Source: CAYLNL01 sp964385175
Lineage (GTDB): Bacteria; Bacteroidota; Bacteroidia; Flavobacteriales; Flavobacteriaceae
NCBI GenBank assembly: GCA_964385175.1
Contig: CAYLNL010000004.1
Coordinates: 124,001-188,000, forward strand
Direction: 5' to 3'
Length of the DNA stretch: 64,000 bases
Within the stretch, counting starts at the first letter, position 1; each line of letters begins with the position of its first letter. The notes beneath the pieces were generated by a model. The model saw only the letters and a list, made by a program, of their open reading frames with translations. It made no database searches and was not told where the DNA came from. Shown here piece by piece: positions 37,975 through 46,070 of this stretch. The position numbers and the translations under genes were made by a program.

Positions 37975-38375
37975 AAAAAATAGTACTCTTATATATCCTC
38001 GGAATTGCAATTTCCTTTGGCTTTTTTAGCCAGGAAAGTCCCTTGCAAAAAAGCATTCGCAAAGGAGCCGAAGTGTATACCGATTTTTGCGTAACCTGCC
38101 ATCTCCCCAATGGAAAAGGCATCCCCGGCGCCTTCCCTCCCCTCGCCCAATCAGACTACCTCTTAAAAAACCGCACAAATAGTATAAAAGCCGTAAAATA
38201 TGGGCAAAGCGGGAGCATCATCGTAAACGGAAAAACCTATACCAGTGTTATGCCCTCCTTAGGGCTCACCGATGAAGAAGTAGCCGATGTGATGAATTAT
38301 ATCCTCCACTCATGGAATAACCCGCCTGCCAAAATAGTAACCCATAAGGAAGTAGCCGATGTAAAGAAAAACTAA
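37971..38375 (+). CDS. Small c-type cytochrome
   Basis: 134 residues. Signal peptide (1-20), then one haem site CVTCH at residues 40-44, and a conserved MPSLG region near residue 97 with the likely axial Met. A single-haem class I cytochrome c. It overlaps the PQQ dehydrogenase gene by ATGA, pointing to translational coupling and a shared electron path. Confidence 0.93.
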   Translation: MKKIVLLYILGIAISFGFFSQESPLQKSIRKGAEVYTDFCVTCHLPNGKGIPGAFPPLAQSDYLLKNRTNSIKAVKYGQSGSIIVNGKTYTSVMPSLGLTDEEVADVMNYILHSWNNPPAKIVTHKEVADVKKN

Positions 38376-38514
38376 CCCATACAAGCCGGGAAGGTATTTT
38401 ACAGCGAAAAAAACCATCTGCATCCCTTTCTTCGTACAAGGTTTTCAACGTCAACTGTTAATAACTTATACTATTCATACACCATTCTGCAAGCCCTTTC
38501 CAATAGCTTTTTAA

Positions 38515-38522
38515 TACCTTTG
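38515..38522 (+). promoter_or_regulatory. Candidate -7 element for gyrB
   Basis: TACCTTTG, exact TAnnTTTG, 21 bp before the gyrB ATG. No clear TTG at -33. Confidence 0.4.
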
Positions 38523-38543
38523 CAAGTCCAAAAAAACCTACTC

Positions 38544-40484
38544 ATGAACCCGAAAAATGACCCGAAAAATTATTCAGCAGACAGTATCCAGGCGTTAGAA
38601 GGCATGGAGCACGTGCGCATGCGCCCCTCCATGTATATAGGCGATGTGGGCCCCCGCGGGCTCCATCATTTAGTATATGAAGTAGTAGATAATTCTATTG
38701 ACGAGGCGCTCGCTGGTTTCTGCGATACCATTCATGTAATTATAGAAGCCAATAACTCTATAACTGTAGAAGATAACGGGCGCGGCATCCCCGTAGATAT
38801 TCACAAAAAAGAAGGCGTTTCTGCCTTAGAGGTGGTAATGACTAAAATAGGCGCTGGCGGAAAGTTTGATAAAGACTCATACAAGGTTTCCGGCGGTCTT
38901 CATGGAGTAGGCGTTTCGGTAGTAAACGCCCTCTCTAAACATCTTATAGCAATTGTGCACCGGGATGGCACCGTATGGGAACAGGAATATGAGCGCGGCA
39001 AATCCCTCTATCCGGCAAGAACTACCGGCAACACCCAAAAAAGAGGCACCATAGTTACCTTTACCCCGGATGACAGTATATTTGAACAAACCACCGAGTA
39101 TAACTACGATACCCTTGCCTCGCGCATGCGCGAGCTCTCTTTCCTAAATAAAGGAATAACCATTACTCTTACCGATAAAAGAAGAGTTACTAAAGACGGT
39201 GAATACGAGGGCGAAACTTTTCACTCTAAAGAAGGATTGAAAGAATTTATACAATACCTCGAAGGTACCCGCGAGCCTCTTATATCAAACATCATCACTA
39301 TAGAAGGAGAAAAAAACGACATTCCTGTAGAGGTGGCCATGACCTACAATACCTCTTTTAATGAAAACCTGCACTCTTACGTAAACAACATTAATACCCA
39401 TGAAGGAGGAACTCACCTGTCTGGCTTCCGTAGGGGGTTAACTACTACCCTAAAAAAATATGCTGATGCTTCGGGGTTATTAGACAAGTTGAAATTTGAA
39501 ATTTCGGGCGATGATTTCCGGGAAGGATTAACCGCTATTATCTCCGTAAAGGTAGCTGAACCCCAGTTTGAAGGGCAAACAAAAACCAAATTGGGGAACC
39601 GGGATGTAACAGCGGCCGTTTCTCAGGCAGTTTCCGAAATGCTGGAAAATTACCTGGAAGAGCACCCTAACGATGCCCGAATTATCGTTCAAAAAATAAT
39701 CTTAGCCGCCCAGGCTCGCCACGCCGCCCGCAAAGCCCGCGAAATGGTGCAACGCAAAAGCGCTATGAGCGGCGGCGGATTACCCGGAAAATTATCTGAC
39801 TGTTCTGAGCAAGACCCTCAAAAATGCGAAATTTTTCTTGTAGAGGGAGATTCCGCAGGCGGTACCGCCAAACAAGGGCGCGACAGAAATTTCCAGGCGA
39901 TACTCCCCTTGAGAGGTAAAATTCTCAACGTAGAAAAAGCTATGCAGCACAAAGTATTCGAAAATGAAGAAATCCGCAATATTTTCACCGCCCTTGGTGT
40001 AAGCATTGGAACAGACGAAGACAGCAAAGCCCTTAACCTGGAAAAACTGCGCTATTACAAAATCATCATCATGTGCGATGCCGATATAGATGGCTCCCAC
40101 ATTGCCACTCTAATCCTCACCTTCCTTTTCCGGTATATGCGAGAACTCATAGAAAATGGGCATGTGTATATTGCCACTCCCCCACTCTATCTCGTAAAAA
40201 AAGGCGCCAAAAAACAATATGCGTGGAATGATAAGGAGCGTGAAAAAATAACAGAAGAATATGGTAGCGGAAGCACGGTACAACGCTACAAGGGCTTGGG
40301 CGAAATGAATGCCGAGCAACTTTGGGAAACTACCCTTAACCCCGAATTTAGAACCTTGAGGCAGGTTACCATAGAAAGCGGCTCAGAAGCCGATCGCATT
40401 TTTTCCATGCTCATGGGAGATGATGTACCTCCCAGGAGAGAATTTATTGAAAAAAATGCCATCTATGCCAAAATAGACGCATAA
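38544..40484 (+). CDS. gyrB: DNA gyrase subunit B
   Basis: 646 residues from ATG 38544 (an upstream TTG is rejected because it overlaps the -7 element). GHKL ATPase domain with the MRPSMYIGDVGPRGLHH motif, VVDNSIDEALAG, VEDNGRGIPV and GGLHGVGVSVVNALS; TOPRIM domain with FLVEGDSAGGTA, PLRGKILNVEKA and the metal-binding MCDADIDGSHI; and the C-terminal YKGLGEMNAEQLWETT. It introduces negative supercoils with GyrA. Monocistronic; no gyrA or dnaA nearby. Confidence 0.98.
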   Translation: MNPKNDPKNYSADSIQALEGMEHVRMRPSMYIGDVGPRGLHHLVYEVVDNSIDEALAGFCDTIHVIIEANNSITVEDNGRGIPVDIHKKEGVSALEVVMTKIGAGGKFDKDSYKVSGGLHGVGVSVVNALSKHLIAIVHRDGTVWEQEYERGKSLYPARTTGNTQKRGTIVTFTPDDSIFEQTTEYNYDTLASRMRELSFLNKGITITLTDKRRVTKDGEYEGETFHSKEGLKEFIQYLEGTREPLISNIITIEGEKNDIPVEVAMTYNTSFNENLHSYVNNINTHEGGTHLSGFRRGLTTTLKKYADASGLLDKLKFEISGDDFREGLTAIISVKVAEPQFEGQTKTKLGNRDVTAAVSQAVSEMLENYLEEHPNDARIIVQKIILAAQARHAARKAREMVQRKSAMSGGGLPGKLSDCSEQDPQKCEIFLVEGDSAGGTAKQGRDRNFQAILPLRGKILNVEKAMQHKVFENEEIRNIFTALGVSIGTDEDSKALNLEKLRYYKIIIMCDADIDGSHIATLILTFLFRYMRELIENGHVYIATPPLYLVKKGAKKQYAWNDKEREKITEEYGSGSTVQRYKGLGEMNAEQLWETTLNPEFRTLRQVTIESGSEADRIFSMLMGDDVPPRREFIEKNAIYAKIDA

Positions 40485-40644
40485 CACCTTCTTCATTCTT
40501 ATTTATAAAGGTTGAAACTATTGGTTATTGAAATAGCTATTTATGCGCTACAGTATTTTCTATAATTAGAAGTCGGTTAGCTGCAAAAATTACCGCTAAT
40601 TTTCCTATCTTTCCCGCCATAATCTACCCCCATCCTTGACACTA

Positions 40645-41988
40645 ATGGAACAGGTAATAATTATTGGAAACGGCATATCGGGAATTACAGCTGCTCTGCA
40701 CATTCGTAAATTATCTGGCAAGAGCATAACCGTTATTTCTGCCGAAACCGATTATTTTTTTTCCCGCACTGCCTTAATGTACGTTTATATGGGGCATCTC
40801 AAGTTTCAACATACCCAGCCTTATGAAAGAGAATTTTGGGAGAAAAATAAAATTAACTTAGCTTGCGGGTATGCAGAAAAAATAGACCCCTTAGAAAAAA
40901 AAGTGTATATAACCGCAAACACAGCTAAATCTCCTGCTAAAAATATATATACCCCTCCCCAGGAAGGCGAATGGCTTTTTTATGACCAATTAATTATCGC
41001 TTCTGGCTCAAAGCCAAACCGGTTTGGTTGGAAGGGTGAAAACCTGGAAGGAGTACAGGGTATGTATTCTAAACAAGATTTAGATATGCTGGAAAGACGC
41101 ACGCCCCATATTAAACAAGCAGTGATAGTAGGCGGAGGGCTAATTGGGATTGAGTTGGCAGAAATGTTGCGAAGCCGTGGTATTTCGGTTACTTTTTTAG
41201 TGCGGGAAAAAGGGTTTTGGAACTCTGTATTGCCCGATGCAGAATCTGCTCTTATAAATCGGCATATTATAGAACATGGAGTAGATTTGAAACTGGGTGT
41301 GAGCCTGCGGGAAATTCTCCCCGGTGAATTGAATGAGGTGCGGCGGGTAGTTACTGATACGGGTGAGGAAATACCATGCCAGTTTGTGGGACTTACGGCA
41401 GGTGTATCGCCCAACATCGGTTTTTTAGACGGGTCAGGCATAGAAACGAGAAAGGGAATCTTGGTAAACCGCTACTTAGAAACCAATATCTCTAATGTGT
41501 ATGCTATTGGCGACTGCGCTGAACAACGAGAACCGATAGGGCTACGAAAAGCGGTAGAAGCAATATGGTACACCGGGCGAATAATGGGCGAAACGGTAGC
41601 GCAGGTAATTTGCGGAAATAGGGTTGCCTATAACCCCGGGCACTGGTTCAATTCTGCGAAATTTTTTGATATAGAGTATCAAACCTACGGTTGGGTGTGG
41701 GCAAAACCGAAGGAATATGAAGCCCAGTTATACTGGGAAGCGACAGATGGAAAAAAGTGCATTCGCATTTCATACCACAAAGAAACCGGGATATTTTTAG
41801 GGATTCACGCCCTGGGGATACGACTAAGACAGGCTTTTTTTGAAGAAATGCTCACTAATCAACAACCTGTAACGTACATGCTTTCTCGTTTTAAAGAAGG
41901 ACAGTTCGATCCGGAACTTTTTCACCCTTATTACAAAGAAGCCCAGCAAACTTTTGCCACCTGCCTGAACGCTACTTTTTTTTCTTAA
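40645..41988 (+). CDS. NAD(P)/FAD-dependent pyridine nucleotide-disulfide-type oxidoreductase
   Basis: 447 residues from ATG 40645. Two Rossmann motifs: FAD at residue about 5 (IIIGNGISGITAALH) and NAD(P) at about 154 (VIVGGGLIGIELAEML), plus the second FAD motif NVYAIGDCAEQ at about 286. There is no CxxC redox pair, so it is not a disulfide reductase; it belongs with the ferredoxin/rubredoxin or nitrite-reductase-like NAD(P)H oxidoreductases. The C-terminal 100 residues are less typical. Electron acceptor unknown. It is convergent with pdhC. Confidence 0.85.
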   Translation: MEQVIIIGNGISGITAALHIRKLSGKSITVISAETDYFFSRTALMYVYMGHLKFQHTQPYEREFWEKNKINLACGYAEKIDPLEKKVYITANTAKSPAKNIYTPPQEGEWLFYDQLIIASGSKPNRFGWKGENLEGVQGMYSKQDLDMLERRTPHIKQAVIVGGGLIGIELAEMLRSRGISVTFLVREKGFWNSVLPDAESALINRHIIEHGVDLKLGVSLREILPGELNEVRRVVTDTGEEIPCQFVGLTAGVSPNIGFLDGSGIETRKGILVNRYLETNISNVYAIGDCAEQREPIGLRKAVEAIWYTGRIMGETVAQVICGNRVAYNPGHWFNSAKFFDIEYQTYGWVWAKPKEYEAQLYWEATDGKKCIRISYHKETGIFLGIHALGIRLRQAFFEEMLTNQQPVTYMLSRFKEGQFDPELFHPYYKEAQQTFATCLNATFFS

Positions 41989-42013
41989 AAAGGCTAACGT
42001 TTTTTCCCGGGAA

Positions 42014-43243
42014 TTATGCAAGCATAGTAACCGGTTGTTCCAAATACGTCTTCAGCGTTTGCAAAAACTGCGCCCCAGTGGCGCCGTCAACCGTGCGGTG
42101 GTCGCAAGCCAGTGTAAGCCTCATGGTATTCCCTACCACAATTTGCCCGTTTTTCACTACCGGTTTTTCTACGATAGCTCCTACCGAAAGAATAGCAGAA
42201 TTAGGTTGGTTAATAATGGAAGTAAATTCCTGGATACCAAACATCCCCAGATTAGAAACTGTAAAAGTGCTGCCTTCCATTTCCGGGGGAGTTAGTTTTT
42301 TAATGCGGGCTTTGTTAGCCAGCTCTTTCACCTGCGCCCCAATTTGCATAAGGCTCATTTGGTCTGTAAACCGAAGTACGGGAACTACCAACCCATCTTC
42401 CACAGCAACGGCCACACCTACATGAACATGGTGGTTATAGCGCGTAGTGTCGCCCTGCCAGGTAGTGTTTACTTGCGGATGCTTTTTTAACGCCAAAGCA
42501 CATGCCTTAATTACCAAATCGTTAAACGATACTTTAGTATCAGGCAATTCATTAATGGCTTTACGGGCTGCCATGGCATCATCCATAGTTACCTCAATAG
42601 TTAAATAATAGTGAGGCGCCGAAAATTTAGATTCCCCCAGTCGTTTAGCAATGGTTTTGCGCATCTGGGAATTTTTAACCTCCTCAAAATGCTCTTCCCC
42701 CGCAGGAGCAAATGGCATCGCCTCCATCTTCTGAGCAACGGACGCAAAAACGGTAACCTGTTCCACATCTCGTTTCACAATTCGCCCATTTTCTCCCGAG
42801 CCGGCAATAGTAGCGAGGTTAACTCCTTTTTCAGCAGCTATTTTTTTCGCCAAAGGCGAGGCAAAAACCCTACCCTCCGACAAATTAGTTACAGGAGTTT
42901 CTGGTTTTGTATGAGTTTCTGGTTTTTTTTCTATAACTGTTGCTGCACCTGAGGTCTTCTCTTCTTTAGCTGCGCCATCGCCCACCAGCATTGAAATATC
43001 TTCTCCTTTTTCCCCAATAATAGCGAGCAATGAATCTACCGGCGCTCCCTGTCCTTCTTTAATGCCTATATATAAAAGCGTCCCGGAATAGAATGACTCA
43101 AATTCCATAGTGGCCTTATCGGTTTCAATATCAGCTAATATATCGCCTTCAGAAACCGTATCGCCTACTTTTTTAAGCCATTTGGCTACTACGCCTTCTT
43201 CCATGGTATCACTCAGGCGGGGCATTTTAATAACTTCTGCCAT
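42014..43243 (-). CDS. pdhC: Pyruvate dehydrogenase complex E2, dihydrolipoamide acetyltransferase
   Basis: 409 residues. N-terminal lipoyl domain with ETDKATMEFESF (lipoyl Lys about 43), a linker rich in Glu/Thr/Pro, an E3-binding domain with VFASPLAKKIAAEKG and GENGRIVKRDV (about 127-160), and the catalytic acyltransferase domain ending in DHRTVDGATGAQFL (catalytic His about 384). It transfers the acetyl group to CoA. It lies 5 bp after pdhA. The E1 beta gene is not here, as is common in Flavobacteriia where pdhA and pdhC pair. Confidence 0.95.
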   Translation of the reverse strand: MAEVIKMPRLSDTMEEGVVAKWLKKVGDTVSEGDILADIETDKATMEFESFYSGTLLYIGIKEGQGAPVDSLLAIIGEKGEDISMLVGDGAAKEEKTSGAATVIEKKPETHTKPETPVTNLSEGRVFASPLAKKIAAEKGVNLATIAGSGENGRIVKRDVEQVTVFASVAQKMEAMPFAPAGEEHFEEVKNSQMRKTIAKRLGESKFSAPHYYLTIEVTMDDAMAARKAINELPDTKVSFNDLVIKACALALKKHPQVNTTWQGDTTRYNHHVHVGVAVAVEDGLVVPVLRFTDQMSLMQIGAQVKELANKARIKKLTPPEMEGSTFTVSNLGMFGIQEFTSIINQPNSAILSVGAIVEKPVVKNGQIVVGNTMRLTLACDHRTVDGATGAQFLQTLKTYLEQPVTMLA

Positions 43244-43248
43244 GCGGG

Positions 43249-44247
43249 TTATAATTTATGAGGTATAAATGGATAATCTTTTTGTTCGTAAACAGCATCA
43301 TACATAACATTCTTATCAGGGTAGGGCGATTCTTCAGCAAATTTTTCGCATTCGGCTAACAGTTTTTTCACCCGCTCATCTATAGCTGCAAGTTGCTGCT
43401 CGGTAGCATATTTTTTTTCTTTAATAATATCCAGCACCTGGGTAATAGGGTCTATTTTACGATATTCTTCTACTTCTTCTTTGGTGCGGTAATGCTGGGC
43501 GTCTGACATGGAGTGGCCGCGATAGCGATAGGTTTTTAACTCTAAAAAGCTGGGACCCTTCCCTTTTCGGGCATATTCAACTGCTTCGCTCACTCCTTCG
43601 GCTACTTTTACAGGGTTCATACCATCTATCGCTCTACAGGGTATTTCAAATCCTAATCCCAATTTCCATATATCGGGATGACTGGCAGTGCGTTCTACAG
43701 AAGTACCCATAGCATAGCCATTGTTTTCGCAGAGATATACCACGGGCAGTTTCCACAAAGTAGCAAGGTTAAGGCTTTCGTGTAGAGAGCCTTGCCGCAC
43801 GGCGCCATCTCCCATAAAACAGAGGGTAACAGCGTCTCGCTTAAAGTACTTATCGGCAAAGGCAAGACCGGCGCCCAGGGGAATTTGCCCGCCCACAATG
43901 CCATGCCCGCCATAAAAACGGTGTTCTTTGGAAAAAATGTGCATGGAGCCCCCCAATCCATGAGAGGTTCCGGTGGCTTTGCCATAGAGTTCTGCCATTA
44001 CACGCCGGGGATCTACACCCATGCCAATGGGTTGCACATGATTGCGGTAGGCGGTTATCATTTTGTCTTTGGTAAGGTCCATGGCGTGGAGCGAGCCGGC
44101 TAACACGGCTTCCTGGCCGTTATATAGGTGAAGAAAGCCTCTTACTTTTTGCTGGATATAGGCGGCGGCGAGTTTATCTTCAAACTTTCTCCAAAACGAC
44201 ATTTCTTCATACCATTGGAGATACGTTTTCTGGGTTATTTTTTTCAT
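43249..44247 (-). CDS. pdhA: Pyruvate dehydrogenase E1 component subunit alpha
   Basis: 332 residues. Thiamine diphosphate motif CFMGDGAVRQGSLHESLN leading to the ENNGYAMGT loop, GLGGSMHIF and the conserved YRYRGHSMSD. It forms the E1 heterotetramer with the beta subunit to decarboxylate pyruvate. Followed by pdhC after 5 bp. A candidate -7 box lies 56 bp upstream. Confidence 0.96.
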   Translation of the reverse strand: MKKITQKTYLQWYEEMSFWRKFEDKLAAAYIQQKVRGFLHLYNGQEAVLAGSLHAMDLTKDKMITAYRNHVQPIGMGVDPRRVMAELYGKATGTSHGLGGSMHIFSKEHRFYGGHGIVGGQIPLGAGLAFADKYFKRDAVTLCFMGDGAVRQGSLHESLNLATLWKLPVVYLCENNGYAMGTSVERTASHPDIWKLGLGFEIPCRAIDGMNPVKVAEGVSEAVEYARKGKGPSFLELKTYRYRGHSMSDAQHYRTKEEVEEYRKIDPITQVLDIIKEKKYATEQQLAAIDERVKKLLAECEKFAEESPYPDKNVMYDAVYEQKDYPFIPHKL

Positions 44248-44302
44248 GAATTAGGTAGATTAAAACTACTTCGTTACAATAGGCTTATTTTTTTACAGGG
44301 TA

Positions 44303-44310
44303 CAAAAGTA
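44303..44310 (-). promoter_or_regulatory. Candidate -7 element for pdhA-pdhC
   Basis: TACTTTTG on the minus strand in the 124-bp gap between cdd and pdhA. No TTG at -33 spacing. Confidence 0.4.
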
Positions 44311-44371
44311 GTATATTTGATGGAAGTGAAAAAATAAAAAAAGATGGTTGCGGGTCTTTTTTGATGTACTT

Positions 44372-44860
44372 TTATAAAAATGACGATTTTTTAAATAGAA
44401 ATGGAAGTAAATCGCTCAGGGAATGGGCTTTTATAATGGTTGCTTCTTCTCCCATAAAATAAATTTCAATAGGGCTGTTTTGTTTCATTTCATATTCAGC
44501 AAGCGCTTGCCTACAGGCGCCACAGGGGGGAATGGAAGCGTTGAGGGTATTTTTATGGGAAGACGAGGCGGTAATCGCTAAAGCTTTTATGGGTATATCG
44601 GGAAATTGGGCGCCGGCCTGGTAAACAGCTACCCGCTCAGCGCATAAACCAGATGGGTAGGAGGCGTTTTCCTGGTTATTGCCGGTAACTATCTCGCCAT
44701 TTTCGAGGAGGAGGGCTGCACCTACTTTTAAATGAGAATAGGGAGCGTAGGCTTTTTCACTTGCTTTCTTAGCATGTTGTAGCAATTCTTGTATGCTACT
44801 CGGGAGTTCATCAACAGAATTAAAAATAATGAAGTTAGTGGTAAGGGTTAGCGGTTTCAT
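44372..44860 (-). CDS. cdd: Cytidine deaminase
   Basis: 162 residues. Zinc ligands and catalytic Glu in CAERVAVYQ (about 73-81) and PPCGACRQAL (about 111-120), the tetrameric three-cysteine type. N-terminal YAPYSHLKVGAALL is typical. It deaminates cytidine and deoxycytidine. Its start codon overlaps the porV stop by 4 bp (ATGA), so translation is coupled to a secretion gene without functional link, an arrangement conserved in relatives. Confidence 0.96.
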   Translation of the reverse strand: MKPLTLTTNFIIFNSVDELPSSIQELLQHAKKASEKAYAPYSHLKVGAALLLENGEIVTGNNQENASYPSGLCAERVAVYQAGAQFPDIPIKALAITASSSHKNTLNASIPPCGACRQALAEYEMKQNSPIEIYFMGEEATIIKAHSLSDLLPFLFKKSSFL

Positions 44861-46014
44861 GGTTGGGTTTCAGAATAGTCTTTCCCTAAATAGAAGCTAA
44901 GGGAAAAGCGAAGGGTATTTTCTAATGGGTTTCTCACTTTTGAGGTAGAAAAAAGGTAAGATATATCTATGGAGGTGGCTTTGAAACGGAAACCAGCACC
45001 AAGGGTAAAAAACTTGCGGGCTCCTTTTTCATTGCTCTCATTAAAATACCCGCTGCGAAAAGCAAATGAGTCTTGATAGGAATATTCTGCGCCGAGCGCC
45101 CAGGTTATTTCTTTAAGTTCTTCGCTAAAGCCGCCAGGGGCATCGCCGAAAGAGGAAAACATGCCGCTGAAGAAGCCTTTGTTATAAAAATCGTCTTCGC
45201 TGTTAATATCTCCATCATTATTAGAGTCGCTGGGAGTGGGTACAAGGAGCTTGTTAAACTCTGTAGAGGCGGTTACTTTATTAAATTCATCTAAGATAAA
45301 ATCGAACCCGGCGCCTATTTTTAAGTTGGTTGGAATAAAGTTTTCCTGCCCGCCCTCATCGTATTTTATTTTGGGACCAATGTTAGAGAGATTGAACCCG
45401 GCTCGCCAGCGCCCATCAAAATCATTATAAAAAAGTCTGTCTGATTGGTAGTATCCTGAAATATCTACACCAAAAGAACTGGCGGCAGAGGCATTTACAC
45501 TTTCATCGGGAATTTTCAGATCGGAGCGTAAAAACCGGCCGGTTACCGCCATGGCGAATTGTTCGCTTAGTTTAAGAGAATAGGTGGCGTCTATGGCTAA
45601 TTCATTGGGGCGTTCTATACCTTGAGAAACCACATCGGTACCCACAAGTTCAGTGAGTTCAATATCGCCCAGGCTAAAGTATTTAATGCTGGCTGCCCAG
45701 GCGCCGCGTTCATTTATTTTATTGTAAAAGGTGGCATTCAAAAGGGCAATGTCGTTTACCAACTGGCTGAGATAGGGCGTATAGCTTATACCAATGCCCA
45801 TTTGTTTATCTGCAAAAGCATATTTGGAAGGGTTCCACTGCTGGGAATACGAATCGGGGGCAGTGGCTACACCTAATTCTCCCATTCCACCTGCTCGTGC
45901 ATCGGAGGTTATGAGCAGGAACGGAACACCGGTAGTAATAACACGGGATTCTTCCTGCGCTTGCACGTATGTGTATGTGGTGAGCAGGGATGCTAAGAAA
46001 ATAGCTTTTTTCAT
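44857..46014 (-). CDS. porV: T9SS outer membrane protein PorV
   Basis: 385 residues from ATG 46014 (a TTG four codons earlier is less likely). Signal peptide ending TYVQAQ, then ITTGVPFLLITSDARAGGMG, the PorV signature, and a 14-strand FadL-like barrel; the C-terminal LRFSLSFYLGK closes it. PorV collects cargo from the SprA translocon and passes it to the PorU sortase. It follows porU after 42 bp, has its own candidate promoter, and overlaps cdd. Confidence 0.95.
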   Translation of the reverse strand: MKKAIFLASLLTTYTYVQAQEESRVITTGVPFLLITSDARAGGMGELGVATAPDSYSQQWNPSKYAFADKQMGIGISYTPYLSQLVNDIALLNATFYNKINERGAWAASIKYFSLGDIELTELVGTDVVSQGIERPNELAIDATYSLKLSEQFAMAVTGRFLRSDLKIPDESVNASAASSFGVDISGYYQSDRLFYNDFDGRWRAGFNLSNIGPKIKYDEGGQENFIPTNLKIGAGFDFILDEFNKVTASTEFNKLLVPTPSDSNNDGDINSEDDFYNKGFFSGMFSSFGDAPGGFSEELKEITWALGAEYSYQDSFAFRSGYFNESNEKGARKFFTLGAGFRFKATSIDISYLFSTSKVRNPLENTLRFSLSFYLGKDYSETQP

Positions 46015-46037
46015 TAATTTTTTCAATTTTAAGAAGG

Positions 46038-46070
46038 CAAATTTAATCTTAAAAAATCACAATATTACAA
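46038..46070 (-). promoter_or_regulatory. Candidate internal promoter for porV-cdd
   Basis: On the minus strand TTG (46068-46070), 22 nt, TAAATTTG (46038-46045). It straddles the porU stop codon and would allow porV to be expressed apart from porU. Confidence 0.5.

Noticed and set aside
40980..41441. Minus-strand 153-codon frame inside the flavin oxidoreductase
   Set aside because: Shadow frame; the plus strand has both Rossmann motifs across the same interval.
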